From: JALYNX01 sp035292685
Lineage (GTDB): Bacteria > Actinomycetota > Acidimicrobiia > Spongiisociales > ZC4RG35
Reading direction: 5' to 3'
DNA: 64,000 nucleotides
NCBI GenBank assembly: GCA_035292685.1
Contig: DATDPP010000079.1
Coordinates: 1-64,000, forward strand
Within the stretch, counting starts at the first letter, position 1. Each line of letters begins with the position of its first letter. A model generated the notes under the pieces. That model was not told the DNA's origin and did not search any database. It saw only the letters and a list, made by a program, of their open reading frames with translations. This document shows, in pieces, positions 25,783-34,621 of this stretch. The translations under genes were made by a program, and so were the position numbers.

Positions 25783-26652
25783 ATGACCGACATACCCGTA
25801 TGCCTGCCGCCGGTCCGCGACACCCGCCGGGCGAACCTCAGAGTGCCGGCCGGGGCAGTCGACTGCCACACCCACGTGTTCGCCCCGGGTTATCCGTTGT
25901 CTCCCAACCGGGGCTACACCCCTCCCGATTCGACACTCGACGACATGCTCCAGATGCACTCGATGCTTGGAATAGAGCGAGTGGTCTTCACCCAGCCTTC
26001 GGTTTACGGCATCGACAATTCGGCCATTCTCGACGCGATGGCCCGGATCGCCCACCGCGCCCGAGCGGTGGTGGCAGTCGCCGCCTCGATCAGCGACAGC
26101 GAGCTCTCGGATCTGGATGCCCTAGGGGCCCGAGGCATCCGGCTCAATCTCGACAACGTCGGTGGGATGCCGGTCGAACTCCGCGACCTGCCGGCTCTGG
26201 CCTCGCGGGTCGCGCAGTTCGGCTGGCATGTGGAGTTCCTCTTCGCCGGCCACGATCTACCCGAGCTAGCACCAATGCTTCGGGCCCTTACCGCTCCGAT
26301 CACGATCGGGCATTTCGGCTACATGCCGGCGGCGCAGGGAGTGAGCTACCCGCCGTTCCAAACCCTGCTCGCCCTGGTGGCGGAGGGCAACACCTGGGTC
26401 AAGCTGTCCGGTCCCAATCGCCTCGGTGTCGGCGACCTACCGCCCTGGCCTGAGGTGATCCCATTGGCGAGCGCTTTGATCGAGGCCAATCCGGACCGGA
26501 TGTTGTGGGCCACCGACTGGCCGCATCCCAACAAGTACCGCGACCAGCCGAACGACGCCGATCTTCTCGAGCAGCTCGAGTTGTGGGCCCCCGATGAAGC
26601 GATGCGACATCGGATCCTCGTCGACAACCCGGCAACGCTCTACCGGTTCTGA
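25783..26652 (+). CDS. Amidohydrolase of the LigI-like (2-pyrone-4,6-dicarboxylate lactonase) branch
   Basis: TIM-barrel hydrolase of 289 residues. HxH in VDCHTHVFAPGYPLSP near residue 28, His in IGHFGYM near 175, Asp in WATDWPHPN near 245, and RGIRLNL in the middle. These match the group of 2-pyrone-4,6-dicarboxylate lactonase and related carboxylate lactonases rather than the ACMSD branch. A lactonase role in aromatic (protocatechuate-type) breakdown is plausible but no ring-cleaving dioxygenase is seen nearby. 4 bases after the GntR gene; one-base overlap with the next gene. Confidence 0.83.
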   Translation: MTDIPVCLPPVRDTRRANLRVPAGAVDCHTHVFAPGYPLSPNRGYTPPDSTLDDMLQMHSMLGIERVVFTQPSVYGIDNSAILDAMARIAHRARAVVAVAASISDSELSDLDALGARGIRLNLDNVGGMPVELRDLPALASRVAQFGWHVEFLFAGHDLPELAPMLRALTAPITIGHFGYMPAAQGVSYPPFQTLLALVAEGNTWVKLSGPNRLGVGDLPPWPEVIPLASALIEANPDRMLWATDWPHPNKYRDQPNDADLLEQLELWAPDEAMRHRILVDNPATLYRF

Positions 26653-27545
26653 TGCCATCTCACCCGATTGCGGTGATCGGGCTCGGTCTCATGGGGTCGC
26701 GCATGTCTGCCCGACTGCTCGAAGCCGGCCACCCTCTGCGAGGGTACGACCCGGATCCCGACCGGTCGGCCGAGTTCGCTGGACTGGGCGGCGTCGCGGC
26801 TCGCTCGCCGGCCGAAGCGGTCCAGGGCTGCTGGGCTGCGCTTTTGTCACTCCCCAATTCCGACATCTCCCGCCAGGTCTGCCTTGGCGTCGATGGGATC
26901 CGCGAAAGCGGAACTTCGCTGTGGGTCTATGACGCCACCACGGGATGGCCTGAGGACGCGATCGAGATCGCCGCGGAGCTTTCGGAAGCCGACATCACCT
27001 ATTCCGATGCGACGGTGAGTGGCAACGGGGAACTGGCCGAACGCGGTGAGCTCGTGGTCATGATGGGTGGAGCCCACGAGGCCTATGAGAAAGGGCGTCA
27101 CATTTTCGAGGCCATCGGGCGCTCACATCATCATGTTGGCCCGGTCGGCTCCGGGTCAAGGATGAAGCTGATCGTGAACCACGTGCTGGCCATCCATCGC
27201 ATGGCCCTGGCCGAGTCAATCGTGGTCGCCGAGCTGGCCGGAATGGACCTCGAGACCACATTGACCGTGTTGAAGGATGGGCTCGCCTACTCGAGAGCAA
27301 TGGACGCCTGGGGCGACAGGATGGTGGCTGCCGACCACGAACCGCCCTTTTCCCGGCTACGCCAGAGCCACAAAGACTCCCGGCTCATCGTCGATCACGG
27401 GCTCGGCCTTGGAGCCACCATGGACCTGGCGCTGGTGGTCAAGGCGGCACTATCGGAAGGGGAGGAAGTGGGTCTCGGCGACTTCGACAATTCGGCGGTG
27501 GTCGAAGTGGTGCGGAGACGAGCCGGCATCGGTCGGCTGCCTTGA
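26652..27545 (+). CDS. NAD(P)-dependent oxidoreductase (HIBADH family)
   Basis: Beta-hydroxyacid dehydrogenase family, 297 residues. Rossmann start IAVIGLGLMGSRMS; substrate loop DATVSGNGELAERG where the usual SGG is SGN; catalytic Lys in SRMKLIVNHVL near 170. The Asn in the loop may change substrate choice. Coupled to both neighbours by overlaps (TGATG before, TTGA after). Confidence 0.86.
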   Translation: MPSHPIAVIGLGLMGSRMSARLLEAGHPLRGYDPDPDRSAEFAGLGGVAARSPAEAVQGCWAALLSLPNSDISRQVCLGVDGIRESGTSLWVYDATTGWPEDAIEIAAELSEADITYSDATVSGNGELAERGELVVMMGGAHEAYEKGRHIFEAIGRSHHHVGPVGSGSRMKLIVNHVLAIHRMALAESIVVAELAGMDLETTLTVLKDGLAYSRAMDAWGDRMVAADHEPPFSRLRQSHKDSRLIVDHGLGLGATMDLALVVKAALSEGEEVGLGDFDNSAVVEVVRRRAGIGRLP

Positions 27546-28615
27546 CCGGTGACCGCCCTGAGGACTGGGAATCCGCCTGGGGCCCGAGTTCAGTCGCACG
27601 CCCGGTCACCCGAACGGTGGACGTGCACACCCATCTCATGGTGCCGGAGTCCGTCGAGCTCACCCGCGCCCACGCCAGGCCCGAGAACGACCCGCGCACC
27701 TTGTTCTCCTCATCGCTGACCAACGACCTCAACCAGGAGTTCTATCGGTTGGCTCATGACAAGTATCACGACGCCGAGACCCGCATCAGGGACATGGATT
27801 CCATGGGTATCGACGTCCAACTCGTGGCCCTCACCCCCTTTCAGTACTTTTATTGGGTGGACGCAGACCTGGCGCTCCGGGTGACCTCAGCCCAGAATCA
27901 GCGCATCGCCGAGTTGGTCGATTCCCACCCGACCCGTTTCGTCGGTGTCGGGACCCTGCCGCTCGGTCACCCGGAGCAGGCCGTGGATGAGGCGGCACGA
28001 GTTGTCGACCTTGGGTTCCCCGCGGTTCAGATCGGAGCCGACGTCACGGGGACAGATCTCGACGATCCGCGATTCGACCCGGTTTGGGCAGCCATCGAGG
28101 AATTGGGCCTGGTGGTGATCCTCCACCCCGCTGGCTACACCGAAGCGAGACGCCTCACCGATTACTACCTGGTCAACGTGATCGGTATGCCCCTGGCAAC
28201 CACGGTGGCGGTCTCACGAATGATTCTCGGCGGGGTGTTCCAGCGGTTCCCTCTCCTCAAGGTGCTCCTGGTCCACGGTGGCGGCTATCTGGCTTTCTAC
28301 ACGGCGCGCACCGACCACGCCTTCCGGCACCGGCCCGAGCTCCGGGCCCATATTGACCGTCTTCCATCGGAGTATTTGGCGAATCTCTACTTCGACACCA
28401 CCGTCTTCGATCCGGAGATGGTGCGGCATCTGGTGGCCCGTTACGGCGTCGAGCGGGTGCTTCTGGGAACCGACTACCCCTTTGACATGGGGCTCACCGA
28501 CCCCCTCGCCCTGATTGCCGAAACCGGGCTCGACCGCAACGACCAGCAGTTGATCGCCGGGGTCAACGCCTCCCGCCTTTTCGGGATCGGCCGAAATCGG
28601 TTGCATTGGGGGTGA
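27542..28615 (+). CDS. Metal-dependent amidohydrolase/decarboxylase (ACMSD-like)
   Basis: ACMSD-branch enzyme of 357 residues, a close paralog of 21831-22883. Ligands: DVHTHLMVPE, VILHPAGYTEA, LLVHGGGYLAF, GTDYPFDMG. It starts with TTG overlapping the previous stop (TTGA), giving an N-terminal Trp-rich extension (DWESAWGPSS) like the paralog. Next to a LigI-like lactonase and a dehydrogenase, so a LigJ-like hydratase or a decarboxylase role is possible. Confidence 0.85.
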   Translation: MTGDRPEDWESAWGPSSVARPVTRTVDVHTHLMVPESVELTRAHARPENDPRTLFSSSLTNDLNQEFYRLAHDKYHDAETRIRDMDSMGIDVQLVALTPFQYFYWVDADLALRVTSAQNQRIAELVDSHPTRFVGVGTLPLGHPEQAVDEAARVVDLGFPAVQIGADVTGTDLDDPRFDPVWAAIEELGLVVILHPAGYTEARRLTDYYLVNVIGMPLATTVAVSRMILGGVFQRFPLLKVLLVHGGGYLAFYTARTDHAFRHRPELRAHIDRLPSEYLANLYFDTTVFDPEMVRHLVARYGVERVLLGTDYPFDMGLTDPLALIAETGLDRNDQQLIAGVNASRLFGIGRNRLHWG

Positions 28616-28622
28616 AGTTTCC

Positions 28623-28647
28623 GGATCATATATTGTGCATGATGTGA
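28623..28647. promoter_or_regulatory. Shared AT-rich operator/promoter element, copy 7
   Basis: GGATCATATATTGTGCATG lies 8 bases after the previous stop and before the amidohydrolase-dehydrogenase operon starting at 28673. Its first 11 bases match copy 1 exactly, and the GTGCAT half follows. Confidence 0.6.
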
Positions 28648-28672
28648 GCCAGCGAATGGGGGCCGATCGAAC

Positions 28673-29671
28673 ATGCGTCGGGTAATCGACATCCACTGTC
28701 ACCGCGAGTGCGGGACCGCCGCCGCAATGGTCAAGCCCGAGGCCGACCGGCTGGGTCGTGCACCCTTTCAGTTCGGTAGCGAGCTCACAAGGGAAGTCAA
28801 CCGCCGACAATTGGCCGATCTGCGACCGAAGATGGAGTCACTCGAGGTCCGTCTTGCCGACATGGACGCCATGGGAGTCGACGTGCAGGCGATCAGCCTG
28901 GCCCCCTATCAGCTGTACCACTGGGCCGAGGGAGAACTGGGGGCAAATGCCTTCCGGGCGGTGAACGATGACCTGGCGAAGACGGTTGACGCCTATCCCG
29001 AGCGCTTCATCGGGCTCGGCGCCGTGCCCCTGCAGGACACCGCCACCGCGGTGCACGAGCTCTGGAGATGTTCGGTGGAGCTGGGATTCCCCGGGATCGA
29101 AGTGCCGACCCACATCGAGGGCGAGGACCTCTCCAGCCCCCGTCTGGAACCCTTCTGGGAAGCAGTCGAGGAGCTCGGCATGGTCGTCTTCCTCCACCCG
29201 ACCAACTTCACCCACCCTCAACGCTTCACCGACCATTACTTCCTCAACACCATCGGGCACCCACTGGAGGAGACCATCTGCGCTGGGCGTCTCATCTTCG
29301 ACGGGGTAATCGAGCGTCATCCCGGCCTCAGGTTCGTGTTTGCCCACGGAGGCGGCTTCCTGCCTGCATACTCGGGGCGCTTCGACCACGCCTACCACGC
29401 CCGAGAGGACGTACGAGATGGCCTGCCCCAACCGCCAAGCGAGTACTTGCGCACCTTCTTCTTCGATACGATGGTCTTCGAGCCCGACCAACTCGGGTAC
29501 CTGATCTCAAAGTACGGCTCCGATCACATATTGCTGGGAACCGACTACCCCTATGACATGGGCGAGCCTGACCCAATGGGCCTGATCAACAGGGTGAGCG
29601 GATTGTCGGAGGACGACGTCGAACGCATCGCCGGCGGCAACGCGGCACGCCTCCTGGGCCTCGACCTATGA
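28673..29671 (+). CDS. Metal-dependent amidohydrolase/decarboxylase (ACMSD-like)
   Basis: ACMSD-branch enzyme of 332 residues. Ligands: IDIHCHREC near residue 7, VFLHPTNFTHP, FAHGGGFLPAY, GTDYPYDMG. Starts directly at the barrel without the N-terminal extension of 21831 and 27542. First gene of a three-gene operon with two Gfo/Idh/MocA dehydrogenases. Stop overlaps the next ATG. Substrate unknown. Confidence 0.86.
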   Translation: MRRVIDIHCHRECGTAAAMVKPEADRLGRAPFQFGSELTREVNRRQLADLRPKMESLEVRLADMDAMGVDVQAISLAPYQLYHWAEGELGANAFRAVNDDLAKTVDAYPERFIGLGAVPLQDTATAVHELWRCSVELGFPGIEVPTHIEGEDLSSPRLEPFWEAVEELGMVVFLHPTNFTHPQRFTDHYFLNTIGHPLEETICAGRLIFDGVIERHPGLRFVFAHGGGFLPAYSGRFDHAYHAREDVRDGLPQPPSEYLRTFFFDTMVFEPDQLGYLISKYGSDHILLGTDYPYDMGEPDPMGLINRVSGLSEDDVERIAGGNAARLLGLDL

Positions 29672-30780
29672 GAACCGAAGGGATCGGACTGGCCGTAGTC
29701 GGAGCCGGGACCGTTGGGCGCATTCGAGCCACGCTGGCCCGGGAACATCCAGCAGTCGAGTGGCTCGGGCTCTGCGACATCGACGCCAACACCGCAAAGC
29801 GACTCGGCCATGACACCAACGCCGAGTTTGTGACCACCCAGCTCGAGGAACTGCTCTCCCGACCCGAGGTCACTGCTGTGATCGTCGCCACCGATGAAAA
29901 CGAGCACGTCGACCCGATCATGGCGGCGGTCGGGCTCGGCAAGCCGTTGTTCATCGAGAAACCCCTGGCCACCAACCCGGTCGACTCGGCCAAAGTGCTG
30001 GCGGCGATCGAAGACGCCGGTATCGATGCCGTCATGGGTTACACCCAGCGATTCCGCCGACGTTTTCAGACCGTCAAGCAGCGGCTCCGTGACGGGCAGA
30101 TCGGAGAGGTGACCAGTGTTGTCACCAGGGCCTTCATGAACAGAATGGTCCCCGACGCAACACTCCGCAAGACCTCGAATCGCTCGAGCCTGACCCCGAT
30201 GGTCGTGTCGGGCACCCACAGCCTCGACATGTGCATGTGGCTCATGGAGCCCAAGAGCCCGGTGGAGGTCTATGCCCGCTCCGTCGATCACACCTTGCGA
30301 GAGATGGGCACCAAGGACGCCACGTTCGGCCTCTTCACAATGGACGACGGGACAATCTGGAGCATGAATATCAGCTGGGCGTTGCCCACCGTATGGCCGG
30401 GAGCGGTCTACGGGTTGGAGATCGGGATTGTGGGGACCAAGGGTGTCATCGATATCGAAGACACCCACCGTGACGTGATCATCGCCACCCAGATCCCCCA
30501 GCCGGCCGGGTACACCTCCCAGGGATACCAGCCGGATTCGCAACGTCATGTCGACTTCATCGGCAGCTACCCGCCGGGCGATATCTCCGACGGGCTGTTG
30601 TGGGGCCCGATGCGTGAGGAGACGATGACCTGGTTTCACCGGCTGACAACCGGGATCGACACCCCGCATGCCACGGCAGCCGACGGGCACCGCAACCTCC
30701 TCCTGACAATGGCCATGGACCTTTCTGCCAGGACCGGGGGCCCGGTCCAGCTTCCCATCGAGCCCGAAGCGCTCCTCTGA
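29668..30780 (+). CDS. Gfo/Idh/MocA family oxidoreductase
   Basis: NAD(P)-dependent dehydrogenase of 370 residues, paralog of 2885-3985. Rossmann start LAVVGAGTVGRIRATL, EKP motif in LFIEKPLATNP near 95, and shared GYTQRFRRRF and PTVWPGAVYG segments (DLPEFWPAYV in the paralog). Overlaps the upstream amidohydrolase gene (ATGA). Likely oxidises a hydroxy acid or polyol intermediate from the same operon. Confidence 0.87.
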   Translation: MRTEGIGLAVVGAGTVGRIRATLAREHPAVEWLGLCDIDANTAKRLGHDTNAEFVTTQLEELLSRPEVTAVIVATDENEHVDPIMAAVGLGKPLFIEKPLATNPVDSAKVLAAIEDAGIDAVMGYTQRFRRRFQTVKQRLRDGQIGEVTSVVTRAFMNRMVPDATLRKTSNRSSLTPMVVSGTHSLDMCMWLMEPKSPVEVYARSVDHTLREMGTKDATFGLFTMDDGTIWSMNISWALPTVWPGAVYGLEIGIVGTKGVIDIEDTHRDVIIATQIPQPAGYTSQGYQPDSQRHVDFIGSYPPGDISDGLLWGPMREETMTWFHRLTTGIDTPHATAADGHRNLLLTMAMDLSARTGGPVQLPIEPEALL

Positions 30781-30797
30781 CCTCGAAAGGACTCAGC

Positions 30798-31868
30798 ATG
30801 GAACTTGTGAAAGTCGGTGTGATCGGGACCGGGTGGTGTGGCGGGATCCGCGCCATCGCCGCCGCCAACAGCGCCTTGGTTGGCGAGCTTCACATCGCCG
30901 AGATCAACCCTGATCGGCTGGCGGAAGTTGAGGCCGCCACCGGGGCAATCACCGCCACCGCCGACTGGGAGGCCCTCGTGGCAAACCCTGACATCCAGGC
31001 GCTGATGATCTCGGCTACACCGGAGACCACGCACTACCCGATGGCCAGGGCTGCCCTGGCCGCGGGGAAGCACGTGTTGTTGGAAAAGCCGATCTCGATC
31101 ACCCTCGAGGAGGCCGACGACCTCATAGACCTGGCCCAGACGAAAGGGCTCAAGTTCACGATCGGGTACTCCCAGCGTTTCAACCCCCAGCAGGCCCTGG
31201 TCAAGCGCAGCCTCGGTAATGGGACCTTGGGTGATCCGGTCAGCATCCTCATCAGCCGTCACATCACCCGGTCACTTGGAGCTAAGATCGGGGCCAGGAC
31301 CAAGCTCTCACCCGCCGCGATGGAGGCCACCCACGACATCGACTTCTCGCTGTGGTGCCTGGAGCCAAGGCGGCCGGTGCGGGTCTACTCCCAGATCGCC
31401 TGGGGGGTTCGCAAGGATCAAGGCGTTCCCGATACCCAGACCATGATCATCACCATGAATGACGGTGTCACCGTCACCATCGGAGCGGGATGGTCACTCC
31501 CGCCGGGATACCCGAATTTCTCTGCGACGTGGATCGAGTTCATAGGTACCGAAGGAGCACTGCTCATCGATGCCAGTCACAGAGACATCGTCCTCAACAC
31601 AATGGAGCACGGGGTTCAATTCCCTCTGTCGACTATGCCGGGGGAGTACGTGGACCACGTCTATGCCGGGCCCATGGAGCGGGAGACCACACATTTCCTC
31701 GAGGCCGTCTACTACGACCGGCCGGTGATGGTCGAGCCAAGCCTGGCTCGACAGACCATGGAGGTCTATCTTGCAGCCGACCTCTCCGTCGAGCGGAATC
31801 AGGTGGTCGAACTTCCCCTCGACCGCGACGAGACCGGTTTGACCCTGGCGAACGCGGTCACAAGCTGA
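30798..31868 (+). CDS. Gfo/Idh/MocA family oxidoreductase
   Basis: NAD(P)-dependent dehydrogenase of 356 residues. VGVIGTGWCGGIRAIAA start, EKP in LLEKPISITLEE near 95, and catalytic-region His in ATHDIDFSLW near 180. More distant from the two paralogs above. A ribosome site (GAAAGGA) precedes the ATG. Its last 11 bases overlap the convergent MFS gene. Confidence 0.87.
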   Translation: MELVKVGVIGTGWCGGIRAIAAANSALVGELHIAEINPDRLAEVEAATGAITATADWEALVANPDIQALMISATPETTHYPMARAALAAGKHVLLEKPISITLEEADDLIDLAQTKGLKFTIGYSQRFNPQQALVKRSLGNGTLGDPVSILISRHITRSLGAKIGARTKLSPAAMEATHDIDFSLWCLEPRRPVRVYSQIAWGVRKDQGVPDTQTMIITMNDGVTVTIGAGWSLPPGYPNFSATWIEFIGTEGALLIDASHRDIVLNTMEHGVQFPLSTMPGEYVDHVYAGPMERETTHFLEAVYYDRPVMVEPSLARQTMEVYLAADLSVERNQVVELPLDRDETGLTLANAVTS

Positions 31869-33030
31869 TCGGGGACTTCGTCTTCAGCGGGCGGCTGGCG
31901 AGGAAGGCAACCGTCGAGATCGCGGCCATCACCGTCACAAAGAGCCATGCTGCCGGATAGTTCCCCCGGCCCGCGAGCGACCCGACCACGAGCGGCCCGA
32001 CAACGGTCCCGGTCAAGTTGCCCGACAGGACCAGCCCCGATGCTCTCGCCGGGAAATCCGGATAACTGTGAACCACGGTGAAGAAGAAGATCCCGGGCCA
32101 TCCCCAGGCCCCGAGCACCGCCACCGGCATCGCGACGAGATACGCCGCGGGCGCCGACGACAGCGCCAGCACCAGTGCACCGACCGTGCCGGCGCCGGCC
32201 ATCCACGCCATTTCGGAGTATCCGCTGCTCCCTCTCCTGTCGACGACCCACCCGGCCCCGAGCCGCACCCCCACCACCAACAGCGAGCACCCCGCCAGCA
32301 CCGCCCCCGCAGCACCTTCTTCGATACCGATGTCGACGGCGGATGGGACGATGAACAACGAGAGCCCGTTGCCCGCCATCGCCCCACAGAATCCGGCCAG
32401 TGCCAGGTAGAGCAATGATCTGGGTGGTCTGCCGATGCGCCGCTCGTTCCTTTCCGCGGCCCGCGCCATGTCTAGGTGCGGAGCCGAGATCGCCAGAGTC
32501 ACGGCAAGCAACCCGGCCAGGGCGAAGACCCACCGCCATCCGAACACCAGCCCGATGACCGGCAAGGAGATCCCGGCGAGCACACTGGCCATGGGGACAG
32601 ACGCCTGTTTGGCCCCGAAAGCGATCCCCTGACGACCCACCACCACCCCATCGAATATGGCGAGGTTCGCCGCGACCTGAATCAACCCGTTGCTCACACC
32701 CCCGACGGCCATGGCGAGTGGCAGTACCCACCACCTCCCGGCAGTACCGGCAATGACACAAGCGGCGAGAGTCAGCAGACCCCCGATGCGAAGACTCCGA
32801 CCCGGTCCCACCCTGGCGACGATCCGGCCCGCCGGATTGGCGGCAAGAGCAGCAAAACCGAAGAACATGGCTGTGCCCAGGCCAAGCTGGCCGACGCTGA
32901 ACCCGATCCCGCGTTCCAACTGGAGGATCTGAGCGCTCATCAGGAACAGCGGGAGGACACCCATCCCGGTGTAGACGACCGCCGCCAGCAGCGGCCGTCG
33001 GCTCAGTGTCGAGCGCAGGAGATTGGCCAA
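31858..33030 (-). CDS. MFS transporter
   Basis: Major facilitator carrier of 390 residues with about 12 helices (LLAAVVYTGMGVLPLFLM, MFFGFAALAANPAGRIVARVG, later LFIVPSAVDIGIEEGAAG). TTG start at 33030 with GGAAGG 9 bases upstream, 2 bases after the CinA-like gene. Last in the five-gene minus operon 36354-31858 controlled by operator copy 8. Probably carries an acid related to that pathway. Confidence 0.85.
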   Translation of the reverse strand: MANLLRSTLSRRPLLAAVVYTGMGVLPLFLMSAQILQLERGIGFSVGQLGLGTAMFFGFAALAANPAGRIVARVGPGRSLRIGGLLTLAACVIAGTAGRWWVLPLAMAVGGVSNGLIQVAANLAIFDGVVVGRQGIAFGAKQASVPMASVLAGISLPVIGLVFGWRWVFALAGLLAVTLAISAPHLDMARAAERNERRIGRPPRSLLYLALAGFCGAMAGNGLSLFIVPSAVDIGIEEGAAGAVLAGCSLLVVGVRLGAGWVVDRRGSSGYSEMAWMAGAGTVGALVLALSSAPAAYLVAMPVAVLGAWGWPGIFFFTVVHSYPDFPARASGLVLSGNLTGTVVGPLVVGSLAGRGNYPAAWLFVTVMAAISTVAFLASRPLKTKSPISL

Positions 33031-33032
33031 TC

Positions 33033-34193
33033 TCAGAACCTTCCCCGGGGAGCCGGAACAGTGACCCGGATCTGGTGTAAGCCTGCGATGGTGGAGAAGC
33101 TCCGCAGCCGCTCGTCGTCACCTCCGAATTCGAATACACGCGTCGTCGTCTGCTCCGGGGTGGTGACCGTGATCTTGACAGGCCGGGTGGTGCGACGACC
33201 CGACGTCTTGTCTTCCCCGGCGGCGCCAACCCGGAGGACGACATCGGCCACGGGTGCGGTCACCTTCGCGGAAGGGCTGCCGGGGATCACGGTGCCGGCG
33301 AACACTGTCCGTTCACGGTCGATGGCTGCGATACGAGCCCCTACCTGTCCCAGAGTGGCCTGTTCGATGGTTCCCAGGGTCCAGCCCTGTGCGGTCAGAC
33401 TTGCCAGGATCTGGCTCTCCACCGTGTCGTCATCGAGCCCGAACACTGTCTCACCCAATCGACGTTTGACCTCTTCCTCGACCGGCTCGATGAGAAGGTC
33501 TGCAGTCTCGATGTCAGGCGCCTTGGCGCTGATGCGGACCTGGACCTCCATGTCCTTGATCAGGAACGCCACCGACGGGTTGGCCGCGCCGAACATGTCA
33601 TCGAGCCGGTCGGAAACCTCTGACTCCCCCATCCCCCAGATGCGGAGCAGGCGACTTCGAAGCACCCCGCCGCTGCCGAACGCCTGTCGCAGGCGGGGTA
33701 GGACCTCGCCATCCAACATCGCGATCATCTCCACCGGCACGCCGGGGAGCGCGAACAGCCATTTGCCGTGGTGATCGAGCGCAACTCCGAGGGCGACTCC
33801 GTTGGCGTTGGGCAGGCTGAGGGCTCCCTCGGGGAGGTCGGCCATGCGCAGAACGCTCTCCGGCACCGCCCGTCCCTGGGAGCGGAGCCGATCTTCGATC
33901 CAGGCTGCGTGGGCCGCGTCGCGGGTCATGGTCCGCCCGGTCACCTGACAGATCGCCTCTCTGGTGAGGTCGTCCTGGGTTGGGCCGATGCCACCGGTGA
34001 GGATCACTGAATCGGACCTTCCCAACGCGTTTCGGATGGCGTCGCACAATCGGCCGAGATTGTCACCGACCGTAACCTGGAAATGGGCATCGAGACCTTG
34101 TTCGGCAAGACGGGTCGCGATGAGCGCAGCATTGCTGTTGACGATCTGCCCTATCAGTAGCTCGGTGCCGACCGCTATGACTTCGACGATCAT
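33033..34193 (-). CDS. CinA-like protein with degenerate amidase domain
   Basis: 386 residues with the CinA layout. N-terminal MoCF/molybdopterin-binding-like domain (1-170; VIAVGTELLIGQIVNSN, LTGGIGPTQDDLTREA), middle domain (175-250) and C-terminal CinA domain (from about 255). In active nicotinamide-nucleotide amidases the last domain has a catalytic Ser in an ESCTGG motif. Here residues 277-282 are EQATLG, so Ser is replaced by Gln and the glycines are partly lost. The amidase reaction is therefore unlikely. The N-terminal ADP-ribose pyrophosphatase-like domain looks intact. It lies inside a catabolic operon rather than near recA. ATG 34193 starts at the usual position. Confidence 0.85.
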   Translation of the reverse strand: MIVEVIAVGTELLIGQIVNSNAALIATRLAEQGLDAHFQVTVGDNLGRLCDAIRNALGRSDSVILTGGIGPTQDDLTREAICQVTGRTMTRDAAHAAWIEDRLRSQGRAVPESVLRMADLPEGALSLPNANGVALGVALDHHGKWLFALPGVPVEMIAMLDGEVLPRLRQAFGSGGVLRSRLLRIWGMGESEVSDRLDDMFGAANPSVAFLIKDMEVQVRISAKAPDIETADLLIEPVEEEVKRRLGETVFGLDDDTVESQILASLTAQGWTLGTIEQATLGQVGARIAAIDRERTVFAGTVIPGSPSAKVTAPVADVVLRVGAAGEDKTSGRRTTRPVKITVTTPEQTTTRVFEFGGDDERLRSFSTIAGLHQIRVTVPAPRGRF

Positions 34194-34242
34194 GGCCCCA
34201 CCGCTGTGCCGACCCAAGGAGGCGGCGGCCTGAGTCCCGCCC

Positions 34243-34620
34243 TCAGTCGAGAAGCTCCACGGTCACGAAGCGGAGTGTGGTCACACCGACGTTCTCCAGG
34301 TCGTGAACGAGGGCGGTGGTAGGAGTGTGCTCGAGATATTTGGTCTCACCCAATGAGTAATGACGGATCACGAAGGTCCCGTCGGCGAAGCGTTGCAGGC
34401 CCCGGCCCGCCTCCACCACGGTCCAGAAATAGTTGCTGGTGTGAGCGTGAAAGGGGCCTCTTTCGCCGGGCTGCAGCCTCACCTCCCAAACCCGGATCCG
34501 GTCGTTCTCGAACCATATCGCGGTGCCGAGATCGTGGTTGCTCGATGCAGCTACCAACTCGCCCGAGAACTGCTCGCGGTCAAAGACTCCCTGTTCGACG
34601 ATGTCCGGGTGACGTTCCAC
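34243..34620 (-). CDS. Small cupin-like protein
   Basis: 125-residue protein with cupin features: LQPGERGPFHAHTSNYFW with an HxH pair near residue 57 and later VRHYSLGE-like strands (VIRHYSLGETKYLEHTP). The usual Glu of motif 1 is not evident, so metal binding may be altered. GTG start 1 base after the dehydrogenase stop. It may bind or isomerise a small acid in the operon; function unknown. Confidence 0.7.
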   Translation of the reverse strand: MERHPDIVEQGVFDREQFSGELVAASSNHDLGTAIWFENDRIRVWEVRLQPGERGPFHAHTSNYFWTVVEAGRGLQRFADGTFVIRHYSLGETKYLEHTPTTALVHDLENVGVTTLRFVTVELLD

Positions 34621-34621
34621 T

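Noticed and set aside
29521..29545. GATCACATATTGCTGGG as another operator copy
   Set aside because: It lies in the coding sequence of the amidohydrolase, at the conserved GTDYP segment, and is explained by codons.
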